Counted from the first letter of the stretch, positions 43,501 to 52,069 are shown. The stretch: 64,000 nucleotides of DNA from Bradyrhizobium cajani (GCF_009759665.1 NZ_WQNE01000003.1:186001-250000); one strand, 5' to 3'. Translations and numbers: made by a program. Notes: a model not told the origin generated them from the sequence alone.

Positions 43501-44003
43501 AGGCGGTCGCACGCTCCCTGTTCAAGCTGATGGCCTACAAGGACGAATACGAGGTGGCGCGCCTGCACATGCAGAGCGACTTCATCGACGAACTGAAGCG
43601 GGAGTTCGACGGCGACTACAGCATCACGTACCACCTCGCGCCGCCGTTTCTTACCTCACGACGCGACGCCCGCGGCCGGCCACGCAAGCGCGCCTTCGGC
43701 CAGTGGATCCAGACGCCGCTCGCCGTGCTCGCGCGATTGAAGGGGCTGCGCGGGACGCCGTTCGATCCGTTCGGCTACACGGCCGAACGGCGCGCGGAGC
43801 GGGAACTGATCGGCTGGTATGAAGGCCTGATCGAGCGGATGCTCGGCGAACTCGACGCTGCGCGTCTGGCAGATCTCATCACCCTGGCCAAGGCCCCCAT
43901 GAACATCCGCGGTTATGGACCCGTGAAGGAGATCGCGATCACGACGGTCAGGGCCGAGGTGGAATCCCTGCTGGCTCGCCCGGTAACGGCGCAGGTGGCA
44001 TGA
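40572..44003 (+). CDS. Indolepyruvate:ferredoxin oxidoreductase, fused alpha-beta-gamma type
   Basis: 1143 residues. N-terminal ThDP-enzyme halves (about 1-600) with FISGYRGSPLGGVD, the YFCSGCPHNTSTKVPEGSKA cysteine motif and GGEGVNWAASS; ferredoxin-like cysteines at about 628-685 (LVCEGCGDCSVESNCLS and CNKDFSCLNGFCPS); then the gamma domain from about 717 (LLVTGVGGTGVITVGALIG). It decarboxylates aryl or branched-chain 2-oxoacids to acyl-CoA with electrons passed to ferredoxin, the second step of Phe/Tyr/Trp or Val/Leu/Ile catabolism after transamination. This single-chain form is the usual one in aerobic rhizobia. Divergent from its AsnC-type regulator. Confidence 0.95.
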   Translation: MDAIPSLDTYELSDRYDRDEGRVFLTGTQAIVRIALDQARRDRARGLNTAGFISGYRGSPLGGVDLELWRIEERLKRDRIEFLPAVNEDLAATAVLGSQQVETQADREVDGVFGLWYGKGPGVDRSGDALKHGNAYGSSPHGGVLVVAGDDHGCVSSSMPHQSDVAFMSWFMPTLHPASVGEYLEFGEYGYALSRFSGMWVGFKAISEIVESGASVALRPPRAFHAPEFTPPPGGLHYRWPDLPGPQIEERLEAKKHAVYAFAKANPIDRHIYDIPNATYGIVTTGKAHLDLMEALRLMGLDEAACRSIGIDIYKVGMVWPLALHDAMEFVKGKREILVVEEKRGIIESQFKEYFYDYPGTKPERMVGKHDERGARLISWIGELSPRALAGVLARRLDPMFPGLNLAARAAALMPEAARTINVSGATRTPYFCSGCPHNTSTKVPEGSKALAGIGCHFMASWMDRETSSLIQMGGEGVNWAASSRFTGHKHVFQNLGEGTYYHSGSMAIRQAIAANANITYKILFNDAVAMTGGQPVDGPVSVHAIAHNVRAEGVGRIALVSDDPAQFSPADLPDGVTIHPREEMDTVQRELREIPGVSVLIYQQTCATEKRRRRKRGQMADPKRFAYINDLVCEGCGDCSVESNCLSVEPKETPFGRKRQINLSTCNKDFSCLNGFCPSFVTVEGATRRKKSASQIDAIGRAATLPLPASATLDRPYDLLVTGVGGTGVITVGALIGMAAHLERCGVSVLDFTGFAQKFGPVLSYIRLAPSPEALHQVRIDQGAADALIGCDFVVSSSPKASGTYRRGTRAAINIAEMPTGDVVRFRDADLASPARLRAIGHVVGDANLDTINANALAERLLGDAVYANIIMLGFAWQRGLVPVSLQALLRAIELNGVAVDRNKHAFAWGRIAAADPEFLPKSDNAAKAETLDQLIDRRADFLTAYQNEAYAARYRAIVARVRSAESALNSEMLTEAVARSLFKLMAYKDEYEVARLHMQSDFIDELKREFDGDYSITYHLAPPFLTSRRDARGRPRKRAFGQWIQTPLAVLARLKGLRGTPFDPFGYTAERRAERELIGWYEGLIERMLGELDAARLADLITLAKAPMNIRGYGPVKEIAITTVRAEVESLLARPVTAQVA

Positions 44004-44015
44004 CCGCCGCACCGC

Positions 44016-44927
44016 TCACGAATACGGATTGATCAGCTTCTGCTGCTCTGCGCTGTGGTGCACGAGCATGTCGATGAAGGTCCTGACCTTCGCCGACAAA
44101 TGATGGCGATGCGGGTAGACCGCGTTCATCGACATCTCGACCGGGCGATATTCGGGCAGGAGCCGAACGAGGTGGCCTGCTTCGAGGTCGCCCTGGGCAA
44201 GAAATCCGGCCATGAGGCAGACGGCCGCGCCCTCCAGCGCCGCAGCCCGCAGTGCCTCCCCGCTATTCGTGACGAAGCGCCCCGAGATGCGTACCGACGC
44301 CGGAGCGCCCTTGCGGTCGAAGAAGCGCCATTCGTCGCCAAACGGATAGTTCAGGTGACGGGCGCAATTGTGCGCGGCAAGCTCGTCGAGCTTCTGAACG
44401 CGACCATGCCTCTCGAGATAATCGTGCGAGCAGCACAGCACGTGGCGCCAGGTGGCGAGGCTGCGGACGATCAGGCTCGAATCCGGCGGCGCGGTCATGC
44501 GCAGGGCAACGTCGTAGCCTTCCTCGATGAGATCGACGTCGGCCTCTCCCATGCGCAGATCGACCTTGAGCTCCGGATAGGAGGACAGGAGCTGCGCCAC
44601 CACCGGCGCGACGAACGGCACCATGTGGGTGGCGATGTGGATGCGCAGCGTCCCCCGGGGCACCGACTGCAATTCGCTCGCGATGTCGTCGGCCTGTTCG
44701 AGATCGGCGAGGATCTGCGTGGCGCGGTCGTAATAGGCCCTGCCGATCTCGGTGAGGCTGACCTTGCGCGTGGTGCGGTTGAGCAGCCTCACCCCGAGCC
44801 GGTCCTCCAGCGCCTGAACATGATTGCTCACCATGGTGGTCGACATGTTGAGCTTGCGGGCTGCTGCGGAGAAGCCGCCGGTCTCGACCACCCGGCTGAA
44901 GACTTCGAGGCTGGTCAATCGGTCCAT
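44016..44927 (-). CDS. LysR-family regulator divergent from emrAB
   Basis: 303 residues. Winged helix at about 1-60 (FSRVVETGGFSAAARKLNMSTTMVSNHVQALEDRLGVRLLNRTTRKVSLT is read continuously here) and an effector domain with MGEADVDLIEEGYDVALRM, as in CrgA/AaeR-like regulators. It converges on ior with 12 bp between stops and is divergent from the efflux genes, whose 272-bp upstream region carries six GATAATC-type boxes. Probably activates or represses the pump in response to an aromatic compound. Confidence 0.92.
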   Translation of the reverse strand: MDRLTSLEVFSRVVETGGFSAAARKLNMSTTMVSNHVQALEDRLGVRLLNRTTRKVSLTEIGRAYYDRATQILADLEQADDIASELQSVPRGTLRIHIATHMVPFVAPVVAQLLSSYPELKVDLRMGEADVDLIEEGYDVALRMTAPPDSSLIVRSLATWRHVLCCSHDYLERHGRVQKLDELAAHNCARHLNYPFGDEWRFFDRKGAPASVRISGRFVTNSGEALRAAALEGAAVCLMAGFLAQGDLEAGHLVRLLPEYRPVEMSMNAVYPHRHHLSAKVRTFIDMLVHHSAEQQKLINPYS

Positions 44928-44934
44928 GCCACCT

Positions 44935-45175
44935 GATTATCCGCTCTTGATCGATAATCGCAAGGAATTCGCTTGGATTATCTATCAGATCACCCAGATT
45001 GCGACATGACGCACGCCTTAGCCGCAATCGCGACAGGCGGGCAATCGCTCTGGGGCAGTCACGCCCGGGTTCGATACGATCACGACCATGGCAATACTCT
45101 CGGACTATCCACCCCTGGTGGATAATCCTTCCAGGATTTCGCCGATTATCATGGGATCCAGGAAGACAGATAATC
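44935..45175. promoter_or_regulatory. Cluster of GATAATC/GATTATC boxes in the LysR-emrA gap
   Basis: Boxes at 44935-44941, 44953-44959, 44976-44982, 45121-45127, 45144-45150 and 45169-45175. The first two form an inverted pair 11 bp apart, directly before the LysR start. The box at 45121 is half of a near-perfect 27-bp palindrome, 45102-45128: GGACTATCCACC, CCT, GGTGGATAATCC, with one mismatch. The cluster ends 24 bp before emrA. Such spacing fits several LysR tetramers. Confidence 0.65.
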
Positions 45176-45199
45176 TCAGCAGGCCGCCAGGAGATCGCC

Positions 45200-46381
45200 A
45201 TGTCCGAGATGCCCCGCACCGAAAACTTCCAGCAAGCAACTGAAATCACTCAGGATTACTCCAAGGCGTCGAGACCTTTGCCGGCCCGGACCATGGTCCG
45301 GCGCGGGGCGTTGGTGCTCGCACTCCTCGCAGGCACGGCAACGGCCGGCTACTACGGACACGACTACTGGACCAACGGCCGCTACCTCGAATCCACCGAC
45401 GATGCCTATGTGAAGGCGGACTCCACGATCATCGCGCCAAAGGTTTCGGGCTACATCGCGAAGGTGCTGGTCGGCGACAACGAGAAGGTCAGGGCCGGGC
45501 AGGTGCTGGCCAAGATCGACGACCGCGACTTCAAGGCGGCCCTCGACCAGGCCCGCGCCGACGTCGCCGCCGCCGAAGCCTCGGTGCGCAACATCGACGC
45601 CCAGCTCGAACTCCAGCAGCCGATCATCGAGCAGAGCACGGCCGACGTCGCAGCGGCCGACGCCAATCTGAAATTCGCGCAGGAGGAGCGCGCCCGCTAC
45701 GACGACCTGATGAAATCGGGCTCCGGCACGATCCAGCGTGCACAGCAGACCGATGCGGCGCTGCGCGCCAGCAATGCGCAATTGCAGCATGCGAAATCGG
45801 GCCTCGTGGCCGCAGAGCGTAAGGTCGACGTGCTCACCACCCAGCGCGCCCAGGTCACAGCCCAGCTCGATCGCGCCCGCGCAGTCGCGCAGCAGGCGGC
45901 GTTGAACCTGTCCTATACCGAGATCACCGCGCCGGTTGACGGCACGGTCGGCGCCCGAAGCTTGCGCGTCGGCCAGTACGTGCAGGCGGGCACGCAATTG
46001 ATGGCGGTGGTGCCGCTCGATGCGGTCTATGTCGTTGCGAACTTCAAGGAGACGCAGCTCACGCATGTGCGTCCAGGCCAGCCGGTTGAGCTGCGCATCG
46101 ACAGTTTCCGCGACAAGCCCCTGCGCGGCCATGTCGACAGCCTGTCGCCGGCGAGCGGGCTCGAATTCGCCCTGCTGCCACCGGACAACGCCACCGGCAA
46201 TTTCACCAAGATCGTGCAGCGCGTGCCAGTGAAGATCGTTCTCGACGACCATAACCTGACCGGCCTGCTGCGACCGGGCATGTCGGCGGTGCCGACCGTC
46301 GACACCAAGCAGGCGGCGCTGGCCGATCGCGAGACGGCCAGGCGTCTTGCCGACAATACATCTCGCCCGAAAGGCGGCTGA
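45200..46381 (+). CDS. emrA: EmrA-type HlyD-family periplasmic adaptor
   Basis: 393 residues. Cytoplasmic N-terminus, single membrane helix at about 38-55 (LVLALLAGTATAGYYG), then the EmrA pattern STDDAYVKADSTIIAPKVSGYIAKVLVGDNEKV, a long alpha-hairpin coiled coil (about 105-240) and the C-terminal barrel ITAPVDGTVGARSLRVGQYV. Links an inner-membrane MFS pump to an outer-membrane channel. CAGGAG precedes the ATG at 45200; the open frame continues upstream to 44999 but that stretch is the operator region. Followed by emrB after 109 bp. Confidence 0.93.
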   Translation: MSEMPRTENFQQATEITQDYSKASRPLPARTMVRRGALVLALLAGTATAGYYGHDYWTNGRYLESTDDAYVKADSTIIAPKVSGYIAKVLVGDNEKVRAGQVLAKIDDRDFKAALDQARADVAAAEASVRNIDAQLELQQPIIEQSTADVAAADANLKFAQEERARYDDLMKSGSGTIQRAQQTDAALRASNAQLQHAKSGLVAAERKVDVLTTQRAQVTAQLDRARAVAQQAALNLSYTEITAPVDGTVGARSLRVGQYVQAGTQLMAVVPLDAVYVVANFKETQLTHVRPGQPVELRIDSFRDKPLRGHVDSLSPASGLEFALLPPDNATGNFTKIVQRVPVKIVLDDHNLTGLLRPGMSAVPTVDTKQAALADRETARRLADNTSRPKGG

Positions 46382-46490
46382 AGCTGACAAGGGTCGCGGC
46401 ACGATCATACGAACGATCCTTGCCCGACTTGCTCGATATCGATCCATCCGCCCGATGCATCCTGTCTCCGTAACGGAAGACGAGGCTCCC

Positions 46491-48101
46491 ATGAGCACGC
46501 TCCAACCGCCCCTGAACGCCGCAGCCAGCCTTCCCGCCCCTGCCGCGCCCGCCACGCCGGCCGTTTCCACCAAAACCTGGATCGCGGTGATCGGGGCGAC
46601 GCTCGGCGCCTTCATGGCGGTGCTCAACATCCAGATCGTCAACGCTTCGCTCGCCGACATCCAGGGCGCGATCGGCGCCGGCATCGACGACGGCGGCTGG
46701 ATCTCGACCTCCTATCTGATCGCCGAGATCGTGGTGATCCCGCTGTCCGGCTGGCTCGCGCAGGTGTTCTCGATCCGGATCTATCTCCTCACCAACGCGG
46801 TCCTGTTCCTTCTTCTGTCCGCAGCCTGCGCGCTGGCGCAGGATCTGTCGCAGATGATCGTGCTGCGCGCCGTGCAGGGTTTTACCGGCGGCGTGCTGAT
46901 CCCGATGGCCTTCACGCTGATCATCACGCTGCTGCCGCGCGGGAAGCAGCCGGTCGGCCTTGCACTGTTCGCGCTGTCGGCAACGTTCGCGCCGGCGATC
47001 GGCCCGACCATCGGCGGCTATCTCACCGAGAATTTCGGCTGGCAGTACATCTTCTACGTCAACCTCGTGCCCGGCGCGATCATGGTCGGCATGCTCTGGT
47101 ACGCGCTCGACGCAAAGCCCATGAAGCTGTCGCTGCTGCGCGAGGGCGACTGGGTCGGCATCATTACCATGGCGATCGGCCTGTCGGCGCTCCAGACCGT
47201 GCTGGAGGAAGGCAACAAGGACGACTGGTTCGGTTCGCCGTTCATCGTGAAACTGTCGGTGATCGCCGTCGTTGCGCTGACCGCCTTCCTGATCATCGAG
47301 CTCACGGTGAAGAAGCCGCTCTTGAACCTGCGCCTGCTGGTGCGCCGCAATTTCGGCTTCGGCATGCTCGCGAACTTCCTGCTCGGCGTCGCGCTCTACG
47401 GTTCGGTGTTCATCCTGCCGCAATATCTGGCGCGCATCCAGGGCTACAATGCCGAGCAGATTGGCATGGTGCTGGCCTGGACCGGACTGCCGCAGCTCGT
47501 GCTGATCCCGCTGGTGCCGCGCCTGATGCAGAAATTCGATGCCCGGATCGTGATCGGCGTCGGCTTCGTGCTGTTCGCGGCCTCCAACTTCATGAACATC
47601 TACATGACCAGCAACTACGCCGCCGACCAACTCCTGTGGCCTAACGTCGTCCGTGCGATCGGGCAGGCGCTGGTCATGGCACCGCTGTCCGCGGTGGCAA
47701 CCGCCGGCATCGAAGCGGAGAACGCCGGCTCGGCCTCCGGCCTGTTCAACATGATGCGCAATCTCGGCGGCGCAGTCGGCATTGCGCTGTTGCAGACCGT
47801 GCTGACCAAGCGCGAGCAGTATCACTCCAACGTGCTGATGCAATCGGTCTCGGTGTTCGAACAGGCCACCCGGACGCGGCTGGAGCAACTGACCCAGTAT
47901 TTCATCAATCATGGCGTCCTCGACCGTGCGGACGCCGCGCATCGCGCCTATGTCGCGATCGGACGTATCGTGCAGAAGCAGGCCTATATCCTCGCCTTCA
48001 GCGACACTTTCTATCTGCTCGGCATGGCGCTGATCGTGGCTCTGATCGCGGCCCTGTTCCTGAAGAAGCCTGGCCATGTCTCGGCCGGCGGCGCACACTG
48101 A
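46491..48101 (+). CDS. emrB: EmrB-type DHA2 major-facilitator drug efflux transporter
   Basis: 536 residues, 14 predicted membrane helices. DHA2 motifs: GATLGAFMAVLNIQIVNASLADI, DDGGWISTSYLIAEIVVIPLSGWL (motif D/A region), RAVQGFTGGVLIPMAFTL and PAIGPTIGGYLTENFGW (motif C). With EmrA and a TolC-like channel it exports hydrophobic toxins or phenolics by proton antiport. Start at 46491 (MSTLQPP) is chosen because upstream codons look non-coding. AhpD-like gene follows after 26 bp. Confidence 0.95.
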   Translation: MSTLQPPLNAAASLPAPAAPATPAVSTKTWIAVIGATLGAFMAVLNIQIVNASLADIQGAIGAGIDDGGWISTSYLIAEIVVIPLSGWLAQVFSIRIYLLTNAVLFLLLSAACALAQDLSQMIVLRAVQGFTGGVLIPMAFTLIITLLPRGKQPVGLALFALSATFAPAIGPTIGGYLTENFGWQYIFYVNLVPGAIMVGMLWYALDAKPMKLSLLREGDWVGIITMAIGLSALQTVLEEGNKDDWFGSPFIVKLSVIAVVALTAFLIIELTVKKPLLNLRLLVRRNFGFGMLANFLLGVALYGSVFILPQYLARIQGYNAEQIGMVLAWTGLPQLVLIPLVPRLMQKFDARIVIGVGFVLFAASNFMNIYMTSNYAADQLLWPNVVRAIGQALVMAPLSAVATAGIEAENAGSASGLFNMMRNLGGAVGIALLQTVLTKREQYHSNVLMQSVSVFEQATRTRLEQLTQYFINHGVLDRADAAHRAYVAIGRIVQKQAYILAFSDTFYLLGMALIVALIAALFLKKPGHVSAGGAH

Positions 48102-48127
48102 CATCCACCCAAGAAAGGAGAACGACC

Positions 48128-48589
48128 ATGAAGCCCCGCATGAACTACTACCAGGCCGCGCCCGACACGATCAAAGCACTGATGGCACTGGAGACGCAGA
48201 TCCAGTCAACGGGCCTGGAGAAGTCGCTGATCGAACTGGTCAAGATCAGGGCCTCGCAGATCAACGGCTGCGCCTTCTGCATCAACATGCACACCGAAGA
48301 CGCGCGCAAGCGCGGCGAGACCGAGCAGCGGATCTATCTGCTGAACGCCTGGCGCGAATCCCCGCTTTATTCCGACCGCGAGCGCGCGGCGCTGGCCTGG
48401 ACGGAATCGGTGACCCTGATTTCACAGACGCACGCGCCCGACGACGTCTACGAGCAGGTCCGCGCGCAGTTCTCCGAGGAGGAGACCGTGAACCTGACCA
48501 TGCTGATCGCGGCCATCAACGCCTGGAACAGGATCGCGATCTCGTTCCGCGCGGTTCATCCGGTGAAGGTGAAGGCGTCGGTGGCGTGA
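48128..48589 (+). CDS. AhpD-like carboxymuconolactone decarboxylase-family protein
   Basis: 153 residues. AhpD core with the redox CxxC and His: INGCAFCINMHTEDARKRGE (about 46-60), and RERAALAWTESVTLIS. The family contains alkylhydroperoxidase-type disulfide enzymes that detoxify peroxides or reactive aldehydes. A perfect AAGGAG precedes the ATG. It is the third gene after emrA-emrB, so it may detoxify the compound the pump exports. A palindromic repeat follows. Confidence 0.93.
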   Translation: MKPRMNYYQAAPDTIKALMALETQIQSTGLEKSLIELVKIRASQINGCAFCINMHTEDARKRGETEQRIYLLNAWRESPLYSDRERAALAWTESVTLISQTHAPDDVYEQVRAQFSEEETVNLTMLIAAINAWNRIAISFRAVHPVKVKASVA

Positions 48590-48645
48590 GGGGTGGCGCG
48601 GGGCATACGGCGGGACGAACACGGCGCCGCCTCCACATCCTCAAC

Positions 48646-48748
48646 TGTCATGCCCCGCGCAGGCGGGGCATCCAGTACGCCGCGGCCTCTCGACTCTAGC
48701 CTCGCCGTCTCTGGAATACTGGATCGCCCGCCTTCGCGGGCGATGACA
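48646..48748. repeat. Palindromic repeat family R6 (TGTCATGCCCCGCG type)
   Basis: Left TGTCATGCCCCGCGCAGGCG with its own hairpin (GCCCCGCGCAGGCGGGGC), right GCCCGCCTTCGCGGGC then GATGACA. Inner arms CCAGTA and TACTGG pair. The two side hairpins differ in sequence but share the overall plan. It lies between convergent AhpD-like and dat genes. Confidence 0.75.
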
Positions 48749-48761
48749 CCGGGTGTGCCGC

Positions 48762-49622
48762 CTAAACCGCCGTCGCCTTGGCGAACTCCACGTAGATCTC
48801 GCGCAGGCGCGTTGCCATCGGGCCGGGTTTGCCGTCGCCGATCTTCTTTCCGTCGATCGCAACCACGGGCTGGACGAACAGCGAGGCCGACGTCGCAAAA
48901 GCCTCCTTCGCAGCCAGCGCCTCGGCGACCGTGAAGGAACGCTCCTCGACGCGGAGCTGGCGCTCTTCGGCGAGCGCCACCACGGCCTTGCGGGTGCAGC
49001 CCGGCAGGATCGCGTTGGAGTTCTTGCGGGTCACGATGACGTCGTCCTTGGTGAGGATGAACGCCGAGGACGAGCCGCCCTCGGTGACATAGCCGTCTTC
49101 CAGCATCCAGGCTTCGCCGGCACCGGCTTCGGCCGCGGCCTGCTTCGCCAGCACCTGCGCCAGCAGCGCCACGCTCTTGATGTCGCGCCGTTCCCAGCGG
49201 ATGTCGGGCACCGTGATCACGTTGATGCCGGTCTTCGCCGACGCCGCATTGATGATGTCCTTCTCCGAGGTGAACATCACCAGGCTCGACTTGACGTCGC
49301 CCTTGGGGAACGCGAAGTCGCGACCCTTGTCGGCACCGCGCGTTACCTGGAGATAGACGAGGCCGTTCTCGACCTTGTTGCGCGCGATCAGCTCCTTCTG
49401 GAGCTCGGTGATGCGCTCGACCGTCTCCGGCAGCTTCAGCTTGATCTCGCCGACCGAGCGCTCCAGCCGCGCCAGGTGCGATGCATTGTCGACCAGCTTG
49501 CCGTCGAGCACGGCCGAAACCTCGTAGATGCCGTCGGCGAACAGGAAGCCCCGGTCGAGGATCGAGACTTTCGCGTCCGAGAGCGGGACGAATGAGCCGT
49601 TGACGTAGGCGATCGAGTCCAA
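48762..49622 (-). CDS. dat: D-amino-acid aminotransferase, TTG start
   Basis: 286 residues. Fold-type IV PLP enzyme: YVNGSFVPLSDAKVSILDRG, FADGIYEV, catalytic Lys in RRDIKSVALLAQVLAK (about 147), EAWMLEDGYVTEGGSSSAF and NSNAILPGCTR. Transfers the amino group of D-amino acids to 2-oxoacids (for example D-Ala to 2-oxoglutarate), useful for wall D-Glu/D-Ala metabolism. The start codon is TTG, 8 bp after AGGAG; no ATG fits the N-terminus. It follows the gltIJKL genes on the same strand across a repeat element. Confidence 0.92.
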   Translation of the reverse strand: MDSIAYVNGSFVPLSDAKVSILDRGFLFADGIYEVSAVLDGKLVDNASHLARLERSVGEIKLKLPETVERITELQKELIARNKVENGLVYLQVTRGADKGRDFAFPKGDVKSSLVMFTSEKDIINAASAKTGINVITVPDIRWERRDIKSVALLAQVLAKQAAAEAGAGEAWMLEDGYVTEGGSSSAFILTKDDVIVTRKNSNAILPGCTRKAVVALAEERQLRVEERSFTVAEALAAKEAFATSASLFVQPVVAIDGKKIGDGKPGPMATRLREIYVEFAKATAV

Positions 49623-49698
49623 GGCAGGTCTCCTGGCGGGAAAAAGGGGGATTTGACGCGCTTATACGCGAAATGGGGGAAGCGATCACCCCTCGTTT

Positions 49699-49806
49699 CG
49701 TCATTCCGGGGCATTCGCGCAGCGAATGAGCCCGGAATCCATTTCGCCTCGCGGACTGCCGCCCAATGGATTCCGGGCTCGCGCTGTCGCGCGCCCCGGA
49801 ATGACG
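49699..49806. repeat. Palindromic repeat family R5 (CGTCATTCCGGGG type)
   Basis: Outer arms CGTCATTCCGGGG (49699-49711) and CCCCGGAATGACG; inner arms GAGCCCGGAATCCAT and ATGGATTCCGGGCTC pair perfectly. It sits in the gap between the gltL stop and the dat start, 6 bp after the gltL stop, and may separate expression of dat from the transporter. Confidence 0.85.
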
Positions 49807-49812
49807 ACGGGG

Positions 49813-50544
49813 TTAGTGGGAAAGAATCTTCGACAAGAACTTCTGCGCGCGGTCGCTGCGCGGCTTGCCGAAGAAGTCGTCCTTCGCGGCGTCCTCGACG
49901 ATCTCGCCGCGGTCCATGAAGATCACGCGGTTGGCGACCTTGCGGGCAAAGCCCATTTCGTGGGTGACGACCATCATGGTCATGCCTTCGCGGGCGAGGT
50001 CGACCATGACGTCGAGCACCTCGCTGATCATCTCGGGGTCGAGCGCCGAAGTCGGCTCGTCGAACAGCATGGCGATGGGGTCCATGGCGAGCGCGCGCGC
50101 AATGGCGACGCGCTGCTGCTGGCCGCCGGAGAGCTGGGCGGGAAACTTCTGCGCATGCTCCTTCAGGCCGACGCGCTCGAGCAGTTGCATGCCCTTGGTC
50201 ACCGCCTTGTCGTGCGCCCGGCCCAGCACCTTCTCCTGCGCGAGGCAGAGATTGTCGATGATCTTGAGGTGCGGGAACAGCTCGAAATGCTGGAAGACCA
50301 TGCCGACGCGCGAACGGAGCTTCGGCAGATCGGTCTTGGGATCGTTGACCTTGATACCGTCGATGCTGATGTCGCCCTTCTGAAACGGCTCCAGCGCGTT
50401 GACGCATTTGATCAGCGTCGACTTGCCCGAGCCGGAGGGACCGCACACCACCACCACCTCACCCTTGGCGACGCTGGTGGTGCAGTCGGTCAGCACCTGG
50501 AAGGTCGGGCTATACCATTTATCGACGTGGCTGATTTCGATCAT
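49813..50544 (-). CDS. gltL: Glutamate/aspartate ABC transporter ATP-binding protein
   Basis: 243 residues. Complete ABC ATPase: Walker [10 protein letters not shown] (about 36-44), Q-loop [11 protein letters not shown], signature [15 protein letters not shown], Walker [13 protein letters not shown] and switch His in VVTHEMGFA. Closest to polar amino-acid importers (GltL/GlnQ). The ATG at 50544 is 8 bp after the gltK stop; a longer open frame upstream is only an overlap with gltK. Last transporter gene of the operon. Confidence 0.94.
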   Translation of the reverse strand: MIEISHVDKWYSPTFQVLTDCTTSVAKGEVVVVCGPSGSGKSTLIKCVNALEPFQKGDISIDGIKVNDPKTDLPKLRSRVGMVFQHFELFPHLKIIDNLCLAQEKVLGRAHDKAVTKGMQLLERVGLKEHAQKFPAQLSGGQQQRVAIARALAMDPIAMLFDEPTSALDPEMISEVLDVMVDLAREGMTMMVVTHEMGFARKVANRVIFMDRGEIVEDAAKDDFFGKPRSDRAQKFLSKILSH

Positions 50545-50552
50545 GACAGGCC

Positions 50553-51245
50553 CTAACGAATGATGGCGATGCGCGCCTGCAGGCGACGGACGCCGAAGGA
50601 CGCGATACAGGAGATGGTGAAGTAGACGACTGCCGCGAACAGGTACATTTCGACCAGGCGCCCGTCGCGCTGGGCCACCTTGCTCGCCGCTCCGAGGAAG
50701 TCCGTGATCGACAGGACGTAGACCAGCGAGGTGTCCTGGAACAGCACGATGGTCTGCGTGATCAGGACCGGCAACATGTTGCGGAAGGCCTGCGGCAACA
50801 CGACGTAGCGCATGGTCTGCGCGTAGGTCAGGCCCAGCGCGCTGGCAGCGGCCGGCTGTCCGCGCGAGATCGACTGGATACCGGCACGCATGATCTCGGA
50901 GAAATACGCGGCCTCGAACATGATGAAGGTGATGAGCGAGGACGCGAATGCGCCGACGCTGATCGGGCGCGATGCGCCGGTCAGCCACTGCCCGATATAG
51001 GGCACGAGGAAGTAGAACCAGAAGATGACCAGCACCAGCGGCAGCGACCGCATGAAGTCGACATAGAGGCCGGCGATCCGGCCGAGCAGCTTGAGGCCGG
51101 AGAGGCGCATCAGGGCCAGTGCCGTGCCGAACACCAGACCGCCGAGGGCTGCCAGCGCCGTCAGCGTCAGCGTGAACGTCATGCCCTCGTAGAACAGGTA
51201 GGGCAGCGCGCGGCGGATGACATCGAAATCGAAACTTCCGAGCAT
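50553..51245 (-). CDS. gltK: Glutamate/aspartate ABC transporter permease
   Basis: 230 residues, about five membrane helices. HisM-type polar amino-acid permease: [40 protein letters not shown] and the EAA-like loop with [21 protein letters not shown]. Starts 4 bp after the gltJ stop behind GGGGAAA, so it is translationally linked to it. Confidence 0.92.
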   Translation of the reverse strand: MLGSFDFDVIRRALPYLFYEGMTFTLTLTALAALGGLVFGTALALMRLSGLKLLGRIAGLYVDFMRSLPLVLVIFWFYFLVPYIGQWLTGASRPISVGAFASSLITFIMFEAAYFSEIMRAGIQSISRGQPAAASALGLTYAQTMRYVVLPQAFRNMLPVLITQTIVLFQDTSLVYVLSITDFLGAASKVAQRDGRLVEMYLFAAVVYFTISCIASFGVRRLQARIAIIR

Positions 51246-51249
51246 GGTG

Positions 51250-51981
51250 CTATTTCCCCGTGATGTAGCCTGGGATCGCGACCCAGCGCTCGAGGAAGCG
51301 CATTGCGGTCACGACGACGGCGTTGACGAGGAGGTAGAGGATGGTTGCGGCGGTGAAGGCCTCGAACACCTGGAACGAGAATTCCTGCATCGAGCGCGCC
51401 TGTCCGGTCAGCTCGAGCAGGCCGATGGTGATGGCGACCGCCGTGTTCTTGATGGTGTTGAGGAACTCCGACGTCAGCGGCGGCAGGATGATGCGGAACG
51501 CCATCGGCAGCAGCACGTAGCGATAGCCCTGCACGGTGGTGAGGCCAAGCGCGGTCGCCGCCATCTTCTGCCCGCGCGGCAGCGAGCCGATGCCGGCCTG
51601 CAACTGCACGGCGACGCGCGCCGACATGAACAGGCCGACGCCGATCGCCGCCGTCCAGAACGGCGCGTTCGGCAATTGCTTCAGCCAGAGCCCGGCAGCC
51701 TTCGGCAGAATCTCCGGCAGCACGAAGAACCACAGGAAGAGTTGCACCAGGAGCGGCATGTTGCGGAAGAATTCGACGTAAGCGAAGCCGAACCAGTAGG
51801 CGCCCTTCGACGGCAGCGTGCGCATGACGCCGACGATCGAGCCGGTGATCAGCGCGATGACCCAGGCCAGCGCCGCGGTCTTGAGGGTCAGCGCCAGTCC
51901 CGCCAAGAGCATGTCGAGATAGGTGCCGGTCCCCATCGGGTTCGGCTGGAAAAAGATTCCCCAGTTCCAGTTGTAGTTCAC
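51250..51981 (-). CDS. gltJ: Glutamate/aspartate ABC transporter permease, GTG start
   Basis: 243 residues. MNYNWNWGIFFQPNP is the GltJ-type N-terminus; helices include LLAGLALTLKTAALAWVIAL; ATPase-contact loop LPRGQKMAATALGLTTVQGYR. The start is GTG, preceded by GGGGGA. Pairs with GltK to form the membrane channel. A stable hairpin lies in the 116-bp gap to gltI upstream. Confidence 0.92.
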   Translation of the reverse strand: MNYNWNWGIFFQPNPMGTGTYLDMLLAGLALTLKTAALAWVIALITGSIVGVMRTLPSKGAYWFGFAYVEFFRNMPLLVQLFLWFFVLPEILPKAAGLWLKQLPNAPFWTAAIGVGLFMSARVAVQLQAGIGSLPRGQKMAATALGLTTVQGYRYVLLPMAFRIILPPLTSEFLNTIKNTAVAITIGLLELTGQARSMQEFSFQVFEAFTAATILYLLVNAVVVTAMRFLERWVAIPGYITGK

Positions 51982-52032
51982 GTGTCCCCCGCGCGAACGC
52001 GCCAGTCATGGATGTCCTGACCGCCTATGCAA

Positions 52033-52069
52033 ATGTCCGGCCACCCTGGTGTCAAGTGTGGCCGGACAT
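52033..52069. terminator. 12-bp-stem hairpin between gltI and gltJ
   Basis: Arms ATGTCCGGCCAC (52033-52044) and GTGGCCGGACAT (52058-52069) are perfect, with a 13-nt loop. On the transcribed strand only a short TTTG follows, so full termination is doubtful; partial termination or 3'-end protection of the binding-protein message, making GltI more abundant than the membrane subunits, is the likely role. Confidence 0.6.

Noticed and set aside
42288..43634. 448-codon minus-strand open frame opposite the indolepyruvate oxidoreductase gene
   Set aside because: Shadow frame over cysteine and ThDP motifs of the real gene; no independent start signal.
46203..48104. 633-codon minus-strand open frame opposite emrA/emrB
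   Set aside because: His/Gln/Arg-rich antisense frame with no hydrophobic segments, while the plus strand encodes a textbook 14-helix transporter.
50545..50988. N-terminal extension fusing gltL to an upstream frame
   Set aside because: The extension is an out-of-frame reading of gltK. The ATPase proper begins at [11 protein letters not shown] at 50544.
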